From: Quillaja saponaria
Taxonomy: Eukaryota > Streptophyta > Magnoliopsida > Fabales > Quillajaceae
Length of the DNA: 64,000 bases
Assembly (NCBI GenBank): GCA_029379385.1
Contig: CM055613.1
Location: forward strand, 10,682,001-10,746,000
Direction of reading: 5' to 3'
Shown here: positions 49,517 to 60,837 of the stretch, piece after piece
Layout of the letters: the number at the start of each line of letters is the position of its first letter
How positions within the stretch are numbered: position 1 is the first letter of the stretch
Program-made: the position numbers and the translations under genes
Notes under the pieces: model-generated
The model's database searches: none
Told to the model about the DNA's origin: nothing
The model's input: only the letters and a program-made list of their open reading frames with translations

Positions 49517-50920
49517 TTATATATTTTCTTTCAGATTTTACAAATTAAAATTAGAGTTCCGTAGTAAAAAATTGAAATGGGATTTTAGATTATTTAAACC
49601 CTAATGAATTCGGAGATAATTTCCATCTACAAAATATGATGAATACTTGATAAGTTAGGGTTTGTGAGAAATTGGTCCCAGGAAATACAACTGCCGAGGC
49701 CCGAGCCGCGATTGACCTTCAGACAAAAGTTTAGAAGGAACGAGAAGCAGAGGTCCAGAGATGTTATATGGTTACAAGAGAAGTAACTCTGGAGTAGCTC
49801 TGTGCCTGTGTTTTTTTATTTTCCCACTTTGGCTAACGAGGATAGCTTATGAAACAAAAATAAAAAATAAAATTTATTTTATTTTAAATTTTAAATAAAA
49901 TTATCTTATTTAAAATAAAAATTACATTTATAAAATTAAGCCTAATTCTCTTATTTAAAATAAATAAAATTTTTGTTATTGTTTAAGTATTTTTCATGTC
50001 CAACGTCGACTAATGGACGCAGTAATTAAGCATGGGAACTTGATTCAGGTGTCAGGTGTTAAAAATGAAAGAGGAGACCGGAAATTAGAGCAGTCATCGA
50101 GAAAGATATAGCTGTGTTAGAGATTAATGAAAATATTATCTCGGATCGATATGAATAGAGAAAAATGAGTCATATAAACAACTCTAACTAATTTGAAATT
50201 TTAAAACTTAATTGAGTTGAGTACTCTTAATGTTTTAATTAAAATTAAAATTGATCAATTAATATATCAAAACAAAATATTAATTATTGTTCAATAAAAA
50301 AAAAAACTTAAAGTTGGTTATATGAATATGTGAGATGAAGTGGCGGTGTCTATTTATTGATTTGTCTTAATAAAAATATATTTATCAATAATAAGTTATC
50401 TTAAATAAATTTTATAAAATAAATTCAACATATTTAGTGTGGATTCATAATTGAATAAGAGGTTAATTTTTTATGTGAATTTCAAAATAAATTTATTTAA
50501 ATTCTACACAATTTCATTTGATACAAACATAAAAATTATAAAGTACATATCAATAGCAATAAAGACTAAATTTCTCAATTTTTTTAATTTAGTAAATTAC
50601 AAATAATTATAATATAAAATATTTATTTTTTAAATGTTATGAATGAAAATAAATATTAAGTGTATACTTTTTATGATTATAATATTATTACTTATGTAAA
50701 TTCAATTTATTCTTAAATATTACTAAATAGCCTATATATCATATGCTAAAATTAAAAATGACCTATTTGTAAGAACTTGTATTAAGCTTGCAAACTCTTA
50801 TATCCATGAATTTCAGCTAATTATGACGTCAATACTCATTTATTAGAAAATGGCTATGATCAATACACCACTACACTAAAGTTTGTGGCCAATGCCCATG
50901 TCATATAATATTGAACAGTA
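49517..50920. promoter_or_regulatory. TGH upstream region
   Basis: The first 300 bases or so should hold the TGH leader and promoter. Beyond about 49850 the DNA becomes strongly AT-rich with no recognisable feature. Confidence 0.45.
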
Positions 50921-50924
50921 ACTG

Positions 50925-51895
50925 GGGTTAAGGTATCGTAATTAGTGTTAAGGTTGAAGTACCACAATTAGGGTTAGAGTACCATAATTAGTGTTAAGAT
51001 TTCAACTTATTGCGAGGACAATACTTTTTAGTTATAAATGGCTAGAATCAATACTTTCTATAGCAGTAGTAAAGATAGCTACTTATAACGTGTCATCTTC
51101 TATCTTATTCATAACTACTACACGAAAGTATGTGGCCAATGCCCATGTAATCAAATATTGAACCGTAGCTGGGATTAGGAACAGTAATTAGTGTTAAGGT
51201 TAGCATATTGTAATTAGAGTTAGGGTACTTTAATTAGGGTACCATAAATAGTGTTAGGATTAGGGTATCGTAATTAGGATTAAGGTTAGAGTTAAGATAT
51301 CGCAATTAGGGTTATGGTATCTTAACTATGGTTATAGTATCAAAACTCGGGTTAGGGTACCGCAATTATAGTTAAGGTTAGGGTACTATAAATAAGGTTA
51401 GAATCAGGCACAATAACTAGGGTTGCGGTACCATAATTAAAGTTAGGATTATAGTACTGTTACTAAGATTATGGTACTGTAATTATGATTAGAGTATCAT
51501 AAATAGAATTAGGATATCATAATTAGGATTAATGTAACATAATTACGATTAGGGTATTATAATTAAGGTCAAGGTAGCGTAATTATGATTAAAATATAGT
51601 AATTAGCTTTAGGGTACTATAATTAGGGTTAGGGTATCTTAATAAGTCTTAGTTTATCACAATCATGGTTAGGGTACGATAATTAGGCTTAAAGTTAAGA
51701 TACCGTAATTAGGGTATTGTAATTAAGGTTAAGGTACCATAATTAGGTTTAGGGTACCGTAAATAAGATTAGGGTTAGGGTTAAGCTACTGTAATAGGGT
51801 TAGGTACTGTAATTACAGTTAAGTTTGGGGTATCTTAACTACAATTAGGTTTATGATATCATAACTACTATTAGAGTACCATAATTACGGTTAGT
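50925..51895 (+). repeat. Degenerate telomere-like minisatellite
   Basis: Nearly 1 kb consists of diverged head-to-tail copies of a roughly 19-20 base unit close to GGGTTAGGGTACCGTAATTA. Many copies contain GGGTTAGGGT or GGGTTAAGG. A segment of about 60 bases containing GTGGCCAATGCCCATGT occurs just before the array (about 50880) and again inside it (about 51130). There is no open frame. Confidence 0.85.
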
Positions 51896-52464
51896 TTTTT
51901 ATTGTCCTAATTCTTTTTGTATTAATAAATCTATAATGTGTCAATAACCATATATTAATAGCATTTAAGACTTAATTTCTCAAATTTTCTATTTAATTAG
52001 TTACAAATAATTATAATATTTAAATTTAAATTTAAAAATAAAAAAAATATTAATATTATAATTTTTATGATTATAACATTGTTATGCTCGTTCTTTTTCT
52101 ATCTTTATAATATTAAAAAAAAATTATATTATGAATGAAACTTCTATTGAATTGATCTATTTATTAATGTAATTACATGAAGTATTAATTTTTATTAACT
52201 TTAATTTCTTAATGTGCACATTAATTATTGTAAGCATATATGTATATATCATTAGCACGATTCACTTGCAACGCTTGTGTCACGATACATGTTATATATA
52301 AAAAGGCTGAAACTCTAAAGATAATACATGTTATTCTCTTAAATATTTTATTTGATTATACTGATTTTGACGTTATAGTTTTCCTAGATCCATAAAACTG
52401 CTCATGAGCTATGTCGAGAACATCTCATAAACATAATTTATGCTTTTAAGTTTCAAAATATATA

Positions 52465-52640
52465 AAATATTAAACCTATTGGACTCCCGAGCTTACATGT
52501 CAAGTTTTACAAAATTTGAATTTGACTTATTTACTAAACAAGTTATAAAATAAAACTCAAACTCGATTCTCTTAAAAAACAAATCAAGCTTGATTGAAAC
52601 CATTAACAATTAATTAACAAGTAGCTCAAACAAACTATTT
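52465..52640 (-). mobile_element. Degraded partial hAT MITE, copy 3
   Basis: Read on the minus strand this matches the left half of the MITEs at 12681 and 43682. It shares GAGCTACTTGTTAA, AATCAAGCTTGATTTG, GAGTTTTATTTTATA, GTAAGCTCGGGAG and a TTTAATATTTTATATAT run. The terminal GGGTGGCAA and the right half are missing. Confidence 0.6.
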
Positions 52641-53489
52641 ATTTTAACTTCTACTTATGAGTTCATTGATGTAATCTTTAGATATTATTCGAGGACATTA
52701 TTTATTTTAATATATTTAGAAAAATTTTAGATTGAATTGGTTTTTGATTGTAACTCAGATTCATTGTCATCTTTAGTGAATTGATTTGTGATTTCTCCTA
52801 CTTGCTTGTAATAAGTTGTATTTATACTTTCGATTTGGTGAATGAAATAATTCATAAACAAAAAAAAAAAAAAAAAGGAAAATGAACTTTTTGTTTTGGT
52901 ACAGAGGCGGGCCTAAGCCCAAAAAAGGAAAAGGAACTTTCAGCTTGAGAAAATATAAACAAACATCTTAAATGGGCCACAGGGCCAGGATTTGTTTTGT
53001 TAACTTTAGTGGGCTAATAACTGGGCAGGCCTTCCATCATTAAAAAAAAATAAAAACTCCCTTGTTGCTGAACTCTCTCCACAACGATAATAACGTTGAC
53101 GCGCTCCACTAGCGCATGGATTAAGGTGACGTCAACGCGCTTTGGTTACTGTGTTGTTGCCTCAATCACATGCGGGGGAGAACTCGTACTCTTATCCTGT
53201 GAAACCATCATATCCTTCTCTGGTAAATCCATATATCAACCATGTTCCTCCTCCTCCTCCACCTCCTGATTTTCCTGCAACTTGGATATTCAATCGGCTG
53301 ATTTCTACACGCCTGTGGATCGACGGTATCTTCATTTGCGACTCGGCTCGGTAAATCGGTGAGTTATCTTTAATTTCTTCGTTGTGTTTCCGATCTGTTA
53401 ATTCTTTTTGTTAGGGGTGCTAGGCTATGTAGGTCAATTTGTTTGATCTGTTGCTTTTTGTTTTTTTAATTGGGTTTCAAGGTATAAGG

Positions 53490-56400
53490 ATGGAGCCGAT
53501 GGACATCGTTGGTAAATCAAAGGAGGATGCTTCACTTCCGAAAGGTATTTTTTTTTTTTCAATTTTTGGTTGTATTTTAATTCATATTAGGGTTTTTTTT
53601 TTTTTTTTTTGGCTATTGGTTCTGTTTTTAGGTGATATATATAAAAAAAAATTTATCAAAAAAATCCAAAAAATTAATTGGCTATGTTTGTTAAACTTCC
53701 CTTTTTCATATTTGATTTTGATGCAATAGAATGATTTGGGCGGGGATGAAAATCCGGTAGCACCCTCTAGGTCAAAGTCAATCATCTTAACTGTGTTAAA
53801 TTGATAATTGTGATTTTGATGTGAGCACAGGGATTTTTCTGTTTTGTTGTTGGGGGGGGGGGGGGGGGGGGTCGTCAAAGCAGTAAGTGCATGATGCAAC
53901 ATCTTGTGGACCACTTTTGATAATAAAACATTCCTGTGACTTAATTAATTTACAATCAGGATCTTTTTCTTGCTGGAATTTGATTAATGTAAAGGTATTT
54001 CCTATTTGTCTCCTGACAAGCTAACACAATTATTGTTGTTAAAAACTCGTTGAAATCTTTCTATATTTGCTTGGTGGGTTGTAGATTGTGGTATTAAAAC
54101 AAGTGCAGAGTACTCGAGAATATCAACATTATATAATAAGAACACAAGTGGTAGGAATAGGTTAGGTGTTTTCATGTGGTATCCATTTATGTAACTCATA
54201 TTTATACACTTTGTTTTTGAATGTCAAGGACTTTCTCCTCAACCTTATTATACAGTTAAATATTAGAGTCACCTTTAGGTTCTGACTTCTGAGACATCTT
54301 AATGCCTAATTCAGTTCAGTCACCTGAAAAGAATGGTTGATTTTGTTTTTTTCTTTTGGGAGTTAGATTGAATGCACTATATAAACATTTTGGACCATTG
54401 TCAAATCAGGGTTCAAAGTTTTCCAAGGTCTCCTGTATGGCACCTGCACTCCTGCCTATTGTCTGTCACAATCTGTACTTGTTAAAATTTAGATGTCAAA
54501 CATATCATTGAGGACTTTGTACTACTGAATTAGTCAATTTTGCAGCTACGGTTCTCTCTTTCCTGGCGAGAACTTCTCATTATCAAAGAATGAATGAGTG
54601 AAGTTTTTTTTTTTTGCATCTGCGAGGATGGAATTTTTTCTATATCGTTTGAGATACCTGATGTATATTCTTCTGCATGTTTTCTTCTCTTCATCTTTTG
54701 GCCATGTTCATGACATTAATTTAAACTTGCCACATATTTGAAATGTTATACAATTATAATGGATATTCAAATTATTTCAGCTGGTTGCTGCTCTTATTGA
54801 TTGGTCACTTTCAATTATTTTATTCATGCAAACTGCAATTTCTTTTCAGCAACTATGACCAAAATCATTAAAGAGATGTTACCCCCAGATGTACGTGTTG
54901 CAAGAGATGCTCAAGATTTACTGATTGAGTGTTGTGTAGGTGAGATTTTTTATGTGACTTTTGGTGATTGCAAATGTCTCTATATTGTGATTTATACCTA
55001 TATTGTGATTTATACTTAGCATCACTCTGTTGACTAAATCTTGTCAAGGAAAGGGTCTGTTTTTGTTTGTTTGGTACTATGAATCTTTTGCCCGTGTTGT
55101 CTAGTTTCCAACCATGTCCCAAACTGATTGCATATTTTTGTGGTTTATGAATATTATATTATATTTCTGTCAATCTTTGGTGCGACTGCCTTCATTTTCT
55201 ATTAGATTATCCACTGCAAAGAAGATGCCAATATTTTTTTCCTGGTATTACTTGTCAGAATGGTTGCATTGATGGAAAAATGAAATAACAAATTGGTGTC
55301 CTGATAATGTCTGCTAGACTCAACATCTTGTGGAGATTATTCATGGAATTTCTTGTCCACACAGTTTTATTAGAACTTTCTCTTTGCTTCTAGTGTATTT
55401 ATAAACTTACTACATGGGCATGATTTTTGTAGTTAACCTAAAGTCCTGGATTCTAATTTGTCTGCATGGTACCATATTTACAATTGAAATTAACTTCCCC
55501 TCTAGATTTGACATCAGTGACTGTTATTTTCTGTTTCAACCATTTTCTAAAATTCCACTATTATCCACTCTCTTGTGAAGTTTGAACTTCTGCAATGAGA
55601 TTGTTTTTTGCTTGAAGCTCCTTAGAGTTCTGTTTGGATTCTTGTCCTCTGCAAAACTCTGGATTATTGATTTCATTGAGTTTTCTTTGTATGATACATC
55701 CAATGTCAGAATCCTCATGTGACATCAGTGCATCAGTTTTCTAGGAAGTTCCTCATGTTTGATAATTTTTAGTGAAGCAACTCTTCTATCGCCAACCGGC
55801 CTTCCATAATTTCTTTGCCTTACACCAGTGTGTTGCTTAGTTACAGTTCCTGCCATCACTATTTTGTATTTCTTTGTGCCTTCTAGTAATGTCTTAGTGA
55901 CAAATTTATGTGTTCTATTCCATCTGTATATATTGCTCAATTGCCAACATCTAGCTAGGGGACATAAATATTTATGTGCCACTCCTCCACCCTGTTCCGC
56001 TTGAGGAGAAAAAAGAACAATCTTTAGGCATCGTCAGTGGCTCTGCATTTTGAGAATGTGAACTTATATTTTGTTATGTCTGCTAGCCCACCACTTTTAT
56101 CTATACAATAATATGGTCATCACTATTTTAATTGAAACAATTTCTTCGTGAGATTGTTAATATTAATTTAAAATATAAGAAAGAACAATGCAACTGAATT
56201 ATATCAGTTGTGTTGTTAAATAAAAGAGCATGTATAAACTATAACCTCACTTGCATCATTTATCTTTTTCAATTTTTAATTGGAAATTACACATCCTCTT
56301 CTATAACAAGTCATTTAATATTTCAGGTAGAGGCACCCAGATATTTTGTTGTTTCTATTGTCTGTGATGTAATGCTTTTCAGCATTGACATGCTAATCAA

Positions 56401-58917
56401 CTGCAAAAATGCTTAAATGTATTTTTGCATTCTTACATTATTAAATTCCCATGCTTGTGTTGTGTCATTTCTAGTTTCTAGTTTAAAATCTTGTGTCATT
56501 TCTAGTTCCTATATTATCTTTAAAACTGCTTATATTGTTTGTCTACAACCCTGCAGAATTTATAAACCTTATTTCCTCCGAATCAAATGAAGTCTGTAGT
56601 AAAGAGGATAAAAGAACAATTGCCCCCGAGCATGTCCTGAAAGCATTAGAGGTTAGTCAAGAACTACGCATATTACTGAGTGTCTACATGAGTTCTGTTT
56701 TCTGCTGATGTCTTAGAATTTGTCTGGTCTATGTTTTATTGCTATATTACATTCTTTTTAATTGCTATGTTACACTTATTTTTTGGATTAAATAATGATT
56801 TTATTAAAGAAGGGCAATATCTTTGTACACAAGGCAGGTACAAACACCCCCTACCAAAGGAAACAAAGCTAAAACTGTAAAAATTGCAAATTACAATTAG
56901 AACTATCTAAGAAGGAAACAAAGCAAAAACTGTAAAAACTGCAAATTACAATTAAAACTAAGAAATCAATAAGATAACCAATGGAGTGAAATGAGGGGTG
57001 AATAGACATCCATTAGAACCACATAAGAAGATAAGTTCTCTTCAATTTCCTCAATGATGCTATGTATGCAATTATACTTTTCATGTCTTGTCTTACATGC
57101 ACTTCTTTCGTGGCATGCATATATCATTGCAATTGTAGCTTTGAGTTACTCACATTTCGTTTATTAAGTCAAAGATTTATTCAAAAGGTGTGTTTATTTA
57201 GAATGGATATGGTTGAAATTGTGTATTTTGTTCTTTATGACTACAAAAAGCTAGGCAAGCCCAGCATAGATTATTTAAGCTGTCCTAGCTTGTTCAATTT
57301 TTTTATTTTTATGTTGAACAACTCCCTATCTTGTTGATTTTGAACCAAGGTTGAGTAGTTTGGTTCATTTTAGATTCGTACTATAGAGTGATATGGTGTA
57401 AAGTGACTGCTTCTTGTTTCCATTATGAATTTATGGCCAACCTAAACAGGTAACAATAGGGATCCTCAATATTGTGTACGTATCTCTCCTTGTAGAGAGC
57501 TAGATACCATGCCAAGTTTAACATAAGTTTGGCCAGTCAATTTTTCTTGGAGTATGTCTTATACGGATGACCCTCTATATAGTTCAGATGAGATAATTGG
57601 GGGATCTGGTATGGATTGGATCCAAATCATGATTAAAAGTGGTGTTGTTTTGTTCTTTTACCATGTATTATAGGAATAGGACTAAATATATTCTTGAGAA
57701 AAAAACAAGGTTCTTTTCCAAGTTTTAAGTTTTCAATCAAACCTTACTTCTTTTGGATTCAGTCCTATTTGCTAATTTTAGTCAGTCCACATGTTAAACA
57801 GAATAGTCTTTGGTCAATTTTCCTTATAAATGTTGTTTCCTAGTTCCAGGACAAGTGAGACAACAACTGAATCCTATCAATTTTGCTCCCATTCCGGAGC
57901 CAAAGTAGGTAGTGACCTTTTTGTGCAAGACATACTGTGTTACGTGGAACCAATCCTTTAATTGAAACCAGGAATATTCTTCTTCTTTTTTCAGTATTAT
58001 TATCTATTTTAATGTCACTAAGTTTTTTCTCCAAAATTACTAGCAATTTGGGATTGATGAGAAATGTCTGTAATTATTGCCTGATAAATTTGAACTTGCA
58101 ATTTTGCAGTTTCTTGGGTTTGGTGAGTACATTGAGGAAGTTTATGCAGCATATCAACAGCACAAGTTTGAGACCATGGTAATTGTCTCCTACTATATGC
58201 TTGTATTGGATGTTCAGTTGGTGGACTTGTGTCTCGTGAGTTGGTAAACTAAGTAATTACCCCACCCTCCAACCCCTAAAACCCCAAATTTTTGTAACCA
58301 TGAAATCAAGGAGCTTCCTTGGTGCAAAAGGTTGAGCCATCTCCTTTTCTAACTATTAGAACCATGCTACAGGAACTTCAAGTTATGTTTTAAGACTTGG
58401 ATTACAGGTTTTTTTGGCCGACCAAATACGAATAGATGTATATGTCAGTAAGCCACCTGAAATATCAAAATCATTGGTTCTTTTTCTTTTGCATTCGTAA
58501 TATCCTATACTTGTCCATCTATTCGTCTAATAAATAAATAATTTTTTATGACATCATAATAATTGGTCTGGGGGTGACCATTTACTTTGAGTGGTTATGA
58601 CATTTGCCCTTTACATTATCTCAGTTCCCTTCTCTTGGGCCTTTGTTTGTCAGTTAATCTGTCCAATTGAAATGACAACCTCTAAACTGCTGCTATCTTG
58701 ATTTTACTTTGAAGATGGCTATAATTTCTGATTGCTTTTTTGGAATTCCTTCCAGCAGGACTCTTTAAAGGGTGCCAAGTGGAGCAATGTGGCGGAGATG
58801 ACTGAGGAAGAAGCACTAGCGGAGCAGCAAAGGATGTTTGCTGAGGCACGTGCTAGAATGAATGGTGGCACCATTGCTCCCAAGCAGCCAGATACTGACC
58901 AAAGTTTAGAGAGCTAA
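53490..58917 (+). CDS. NFYB13: NF-YB13 / Dr1 (NC2-beta) histone-fold protein
   Basis: This is a nuclear histone-fold protein of the Dr1/NC2-beta type. Such proteins pair with NC2-alpha (NF-YC-like) and repress TBP-driven transcription. There are five coding exons: 53490-53544, 54850-54939, 56557-56651, 58110-58178, 58756-58917. All phases close, giving 156 residues. The start MEPMDIVGKSKEDASLPKA nearly matches Arabidopsis NF-YB13 from memory. The histone fold covers about residues 17-92 (TKIIKEMLPPDVRVARDAQD, ECCVEFINLISSESNEVC, KRTIAPEHVLKALEFLGFGE). The tail has the Dr1 segment EEEALAEQQRMFAEARARMN. A 5' UTR exon is likely upstream, with CAAG as a possible acceptor near 53480. The exon 5 acceptor is an NAGNAG (CAGCAG) that could add or drop one Gln. 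Confidence 0.95.
53853..53871 (+). repeat. Poly-G run in NF-YB13 intron 1
   Basis: About nineteen consecutive G follow GTTGTT. Homopolymer G of this length is rare and error-prone in sequencing, so the exact length is doubtful. Confidence 0.85.
56778..56960 (-). mobile_element. LINE 3' end fragment with a short tandem duplication
   Basis: Read on the minus strand, TTGTACCTGCCTTGTGTACA and CCCTTCTTTAATAAAATCAT look like the 3' untranslated end of plant L1 elements. Beside it a unit of about 55 bases (GGAAACAAAGC..AAAACTGTAAAA) occurs twice, at about 56858 and 56913. It lies in NF-YB13 intron 3. Confidence 0.45.
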
Positions 58918-59057
58918 CTTTAGTGCCTTCATTTTCTGGAAGCATAGGCAAAGCATCTTTAACTCTTCAGTCTGTGCTTCAGATTTGCACTTAAATGATG
59001 TACAAAAAAAATTATTGTCTAGTTTTCTGGGCTATGCGGATGTGATCTTGATTTGTA

Positions 59058-59105
59058 TCCTATCTACAAATCCATATCTGTAATATCTACAAATCCATAT
59101 CTGTA
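59058..59105 (+). repeat. Short tandem duplication in the NF-YB13 3' flank
   Basis: The unit ATCTACAAATCCATATCTGT occurs twice in a row with a spacing of about 24 bases, probably within the 3' UTR. Confidence 0.8.
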
Positions 59106-59109
59106 AGTT

Positions 59110-60051
59110 CATGTAATTAGTGAAAACCCACCTCTATTCTAGAATTTCATGTATTTCTTGCATATTGTACCTTTCTCAGTTAGCTTCTTCTAGTATGATT
59201 TGGAATTAGTAACTGTATTAGTTGGCTACAATCTATTAATAGGCTTGTATCTAAACGCTGTAATGTTTCCCTAAGTTCTTGTAAATGTTATCAGAATGCT
59301 GGCAAAGAAAGCTATTCCATACTAGTTTTAATGGTTAGCTACTGCCTTCTTTTTTACTGCAAATTATTGTGTAACGCACGCCGCTGCCAAAGGGATTCCA
59401 CTGAGGATGTCTCTCGGTAAAATAGTCCCACGAAGAGATTGGCATGTCAAATTTTGTTATTAACCAATAGGATAGAGGACTCATGACGGGGTCCACGAAA
59501 AATGACGTGTCAGCTCGTAGGTAGGTGAAATGTAGCCTCTGCACCCAACATGAACCATGAGAAATCAGAGAATTCAGGAACTGTGTATGCAAGTGTCACC
59601 CAGCTGCTCCTTTGCAGTAACAGACATGTACCCAGAAGGTTATGCTGTGAGCATGTCTAGTTTCAACAGTGATGGCTTTGGTTTTGTTTGGCTATAGGTC
59701 TTATCATTTTAGGCTTGTTAAGTCAAGAGTCAGTCAAGCATGATCCCTCTCTCTCTCTACCCCACAAGAAAGTGAAATTACATACACATTGTCCCCTTAG
59801 ATTCCTTTCTTTTCTATTTCAAATGCACTCCTTCCCCTCATTCTCTCTGATTTCCTATATCAGTTGGTGGGTCTGCCAATGTTTCTTTTGTCAGGATTCT
59901 CTTGCACTACCAACAACAAAGGACTGGAAGCAAAGAATTAATGAAAGCCCAACAAATCAATAAAAGAGAAGAAACCAGAATCTCTCTTTCTCATTTTCCC
60001 CCACACCCACTATTTTTAAGGAGCAGCCTTCCTTTTAATGTTCTTTCTTAG
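59110..60051. promoter_or_regulatory. Promoter region of the DUF617 gene
   Basis: Contains a GACGTGTCAGC motif (about 59503), which resembles ABRE/bZIP-type ACGT elements, and a CT-rich stretch (59745-59765, CCTCTCTCTCTCTACC). No coding exon is seen. The regulatory role is inference. Confidence 0.4.
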
Positions 60052-60837
60052 ATGAAGACAACCATGGCTAGAAGCTCCCAAGACTTCTCTAAGAGGCATT
60101 TTCACTGGACAAACAAGGTTGGACATGAAGATGAAGAAGTTCCACCTAACTTAGAAACAATTTCAAAACTTATTGAGGAAGAGAAAAAAGAGGAGGCGAA
60201 AGTTGTTGCACCTGAAGCTCCAAGATCTGCAGCTATTGCACAAGCAACAAGGAGAAAGCTACAAGCTGTGGCAGTCTCTAGGCTTCGTTCAGTTCTTACA
60301 GTATTTAATAAGAACCGTGCGAATCTACCACTGGGTCTTGGTCCTCGAGTGGTGGGAACTTTGTTTGGGTGTAGACGTGGGCATGTACATTTTGCATTTC
60401 AAAAGGACTCAACCTCAAAGCCTGCTTTTTTGATTGAGCTAGCAACACCAATTAGTGGGTTGGTTCGTGAAATGGCATCTGGGTTAGTTCGAATTGCATT
60501 GGAATGTGATAAAGAAAAGGAAGCAGAGAAGAAAGCTGTGAGATTGCTAGAAGTGACTCTTTGGAGGACTTACTGCAACGGAAAGAAGTGTGGATTTGCA
60601 ACAAGAAGAGAATGTGGGGAAAAAGACTGGGAAATCCTGAAAGCTGTTGAACCAATTTCAATGGGTGCTGGTGTTTTGCCTGGGAAAGGAGCTGAAGCTG
60701 GGTCTGATGGTGAAATCATGTATATGAGGGCTAAGTTTGAGAGAATAGTTGGGTCTAGGGACTCAGAAGCTTTCTACATGATGAATCCTGATAGCAATGG
60801 AGCTCCTGAGCTCAGTTTATACTTGCTTAGAGTCTAA
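60052..60837 (+). CDS. MIZU-KUSSEI 1-like protein (DUF617)
   Basis: This intron-less protein of 261 residues belongs to the plant-specific family whose founder, MIZ1, is required for root hydrotropism. The biochemical role of the family is not established. A charged N-terminus (1-70, with a Glu/Lys-rich stretch IEEEKKEEAK) precedes the domain (about 96-260). The domain includes GLGPRVVGTLFGCRRGHVHF, FLIELATPISGLVREMASGL, LLEVTLWRTYCNGKKCGFAT, AVEPISMGAGVLPG, FERIVGSRDSEAFYM and the end APELSLYLLRV. An ATG at 60064 (ACCATGGC) has a better context than the one at 60052 (TAGATGAA), so translation may start there, four residues shorter. From memory its Arabidopsis counterparts are At5g23100 and At3g25640, matching the neighbours here. 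Confidence 0.93.
   Translation: MKTTMARSSQDFSKRHFHWTNKVGHEDEEVPPNLETISKLIEEEKKEEAKVVAPEAPRSAAIAQATRRKLQAVAVSRLRSVLTVFNKNRANLPLGLGPRVVGTLFGCRRGHVHFAFQKDSTSKPAFLIELATPISGLVREMASGLVRIALECDKEKEAEKKAVRLLEVTLWRTYCNGKKCGFATRRECGEKDWEILKAVEPISMGAGVLPGKGAEAGSDGEIMYMRAKFERIVGSRDSEAFYMMNPDSNGAPELSLYLLRV

Noticed and set aside
54801..55019. 72-codon ORF as an independent small gene
   Set aside because: It is NF-YB13 exon 2 read through into flanking introns.
60173..60433. 86-codon ORF in another frame and the antisense ORF 60452-60661
   Set aside because: Both overlap the DUF617 coding sequence, which explains all the sequence.
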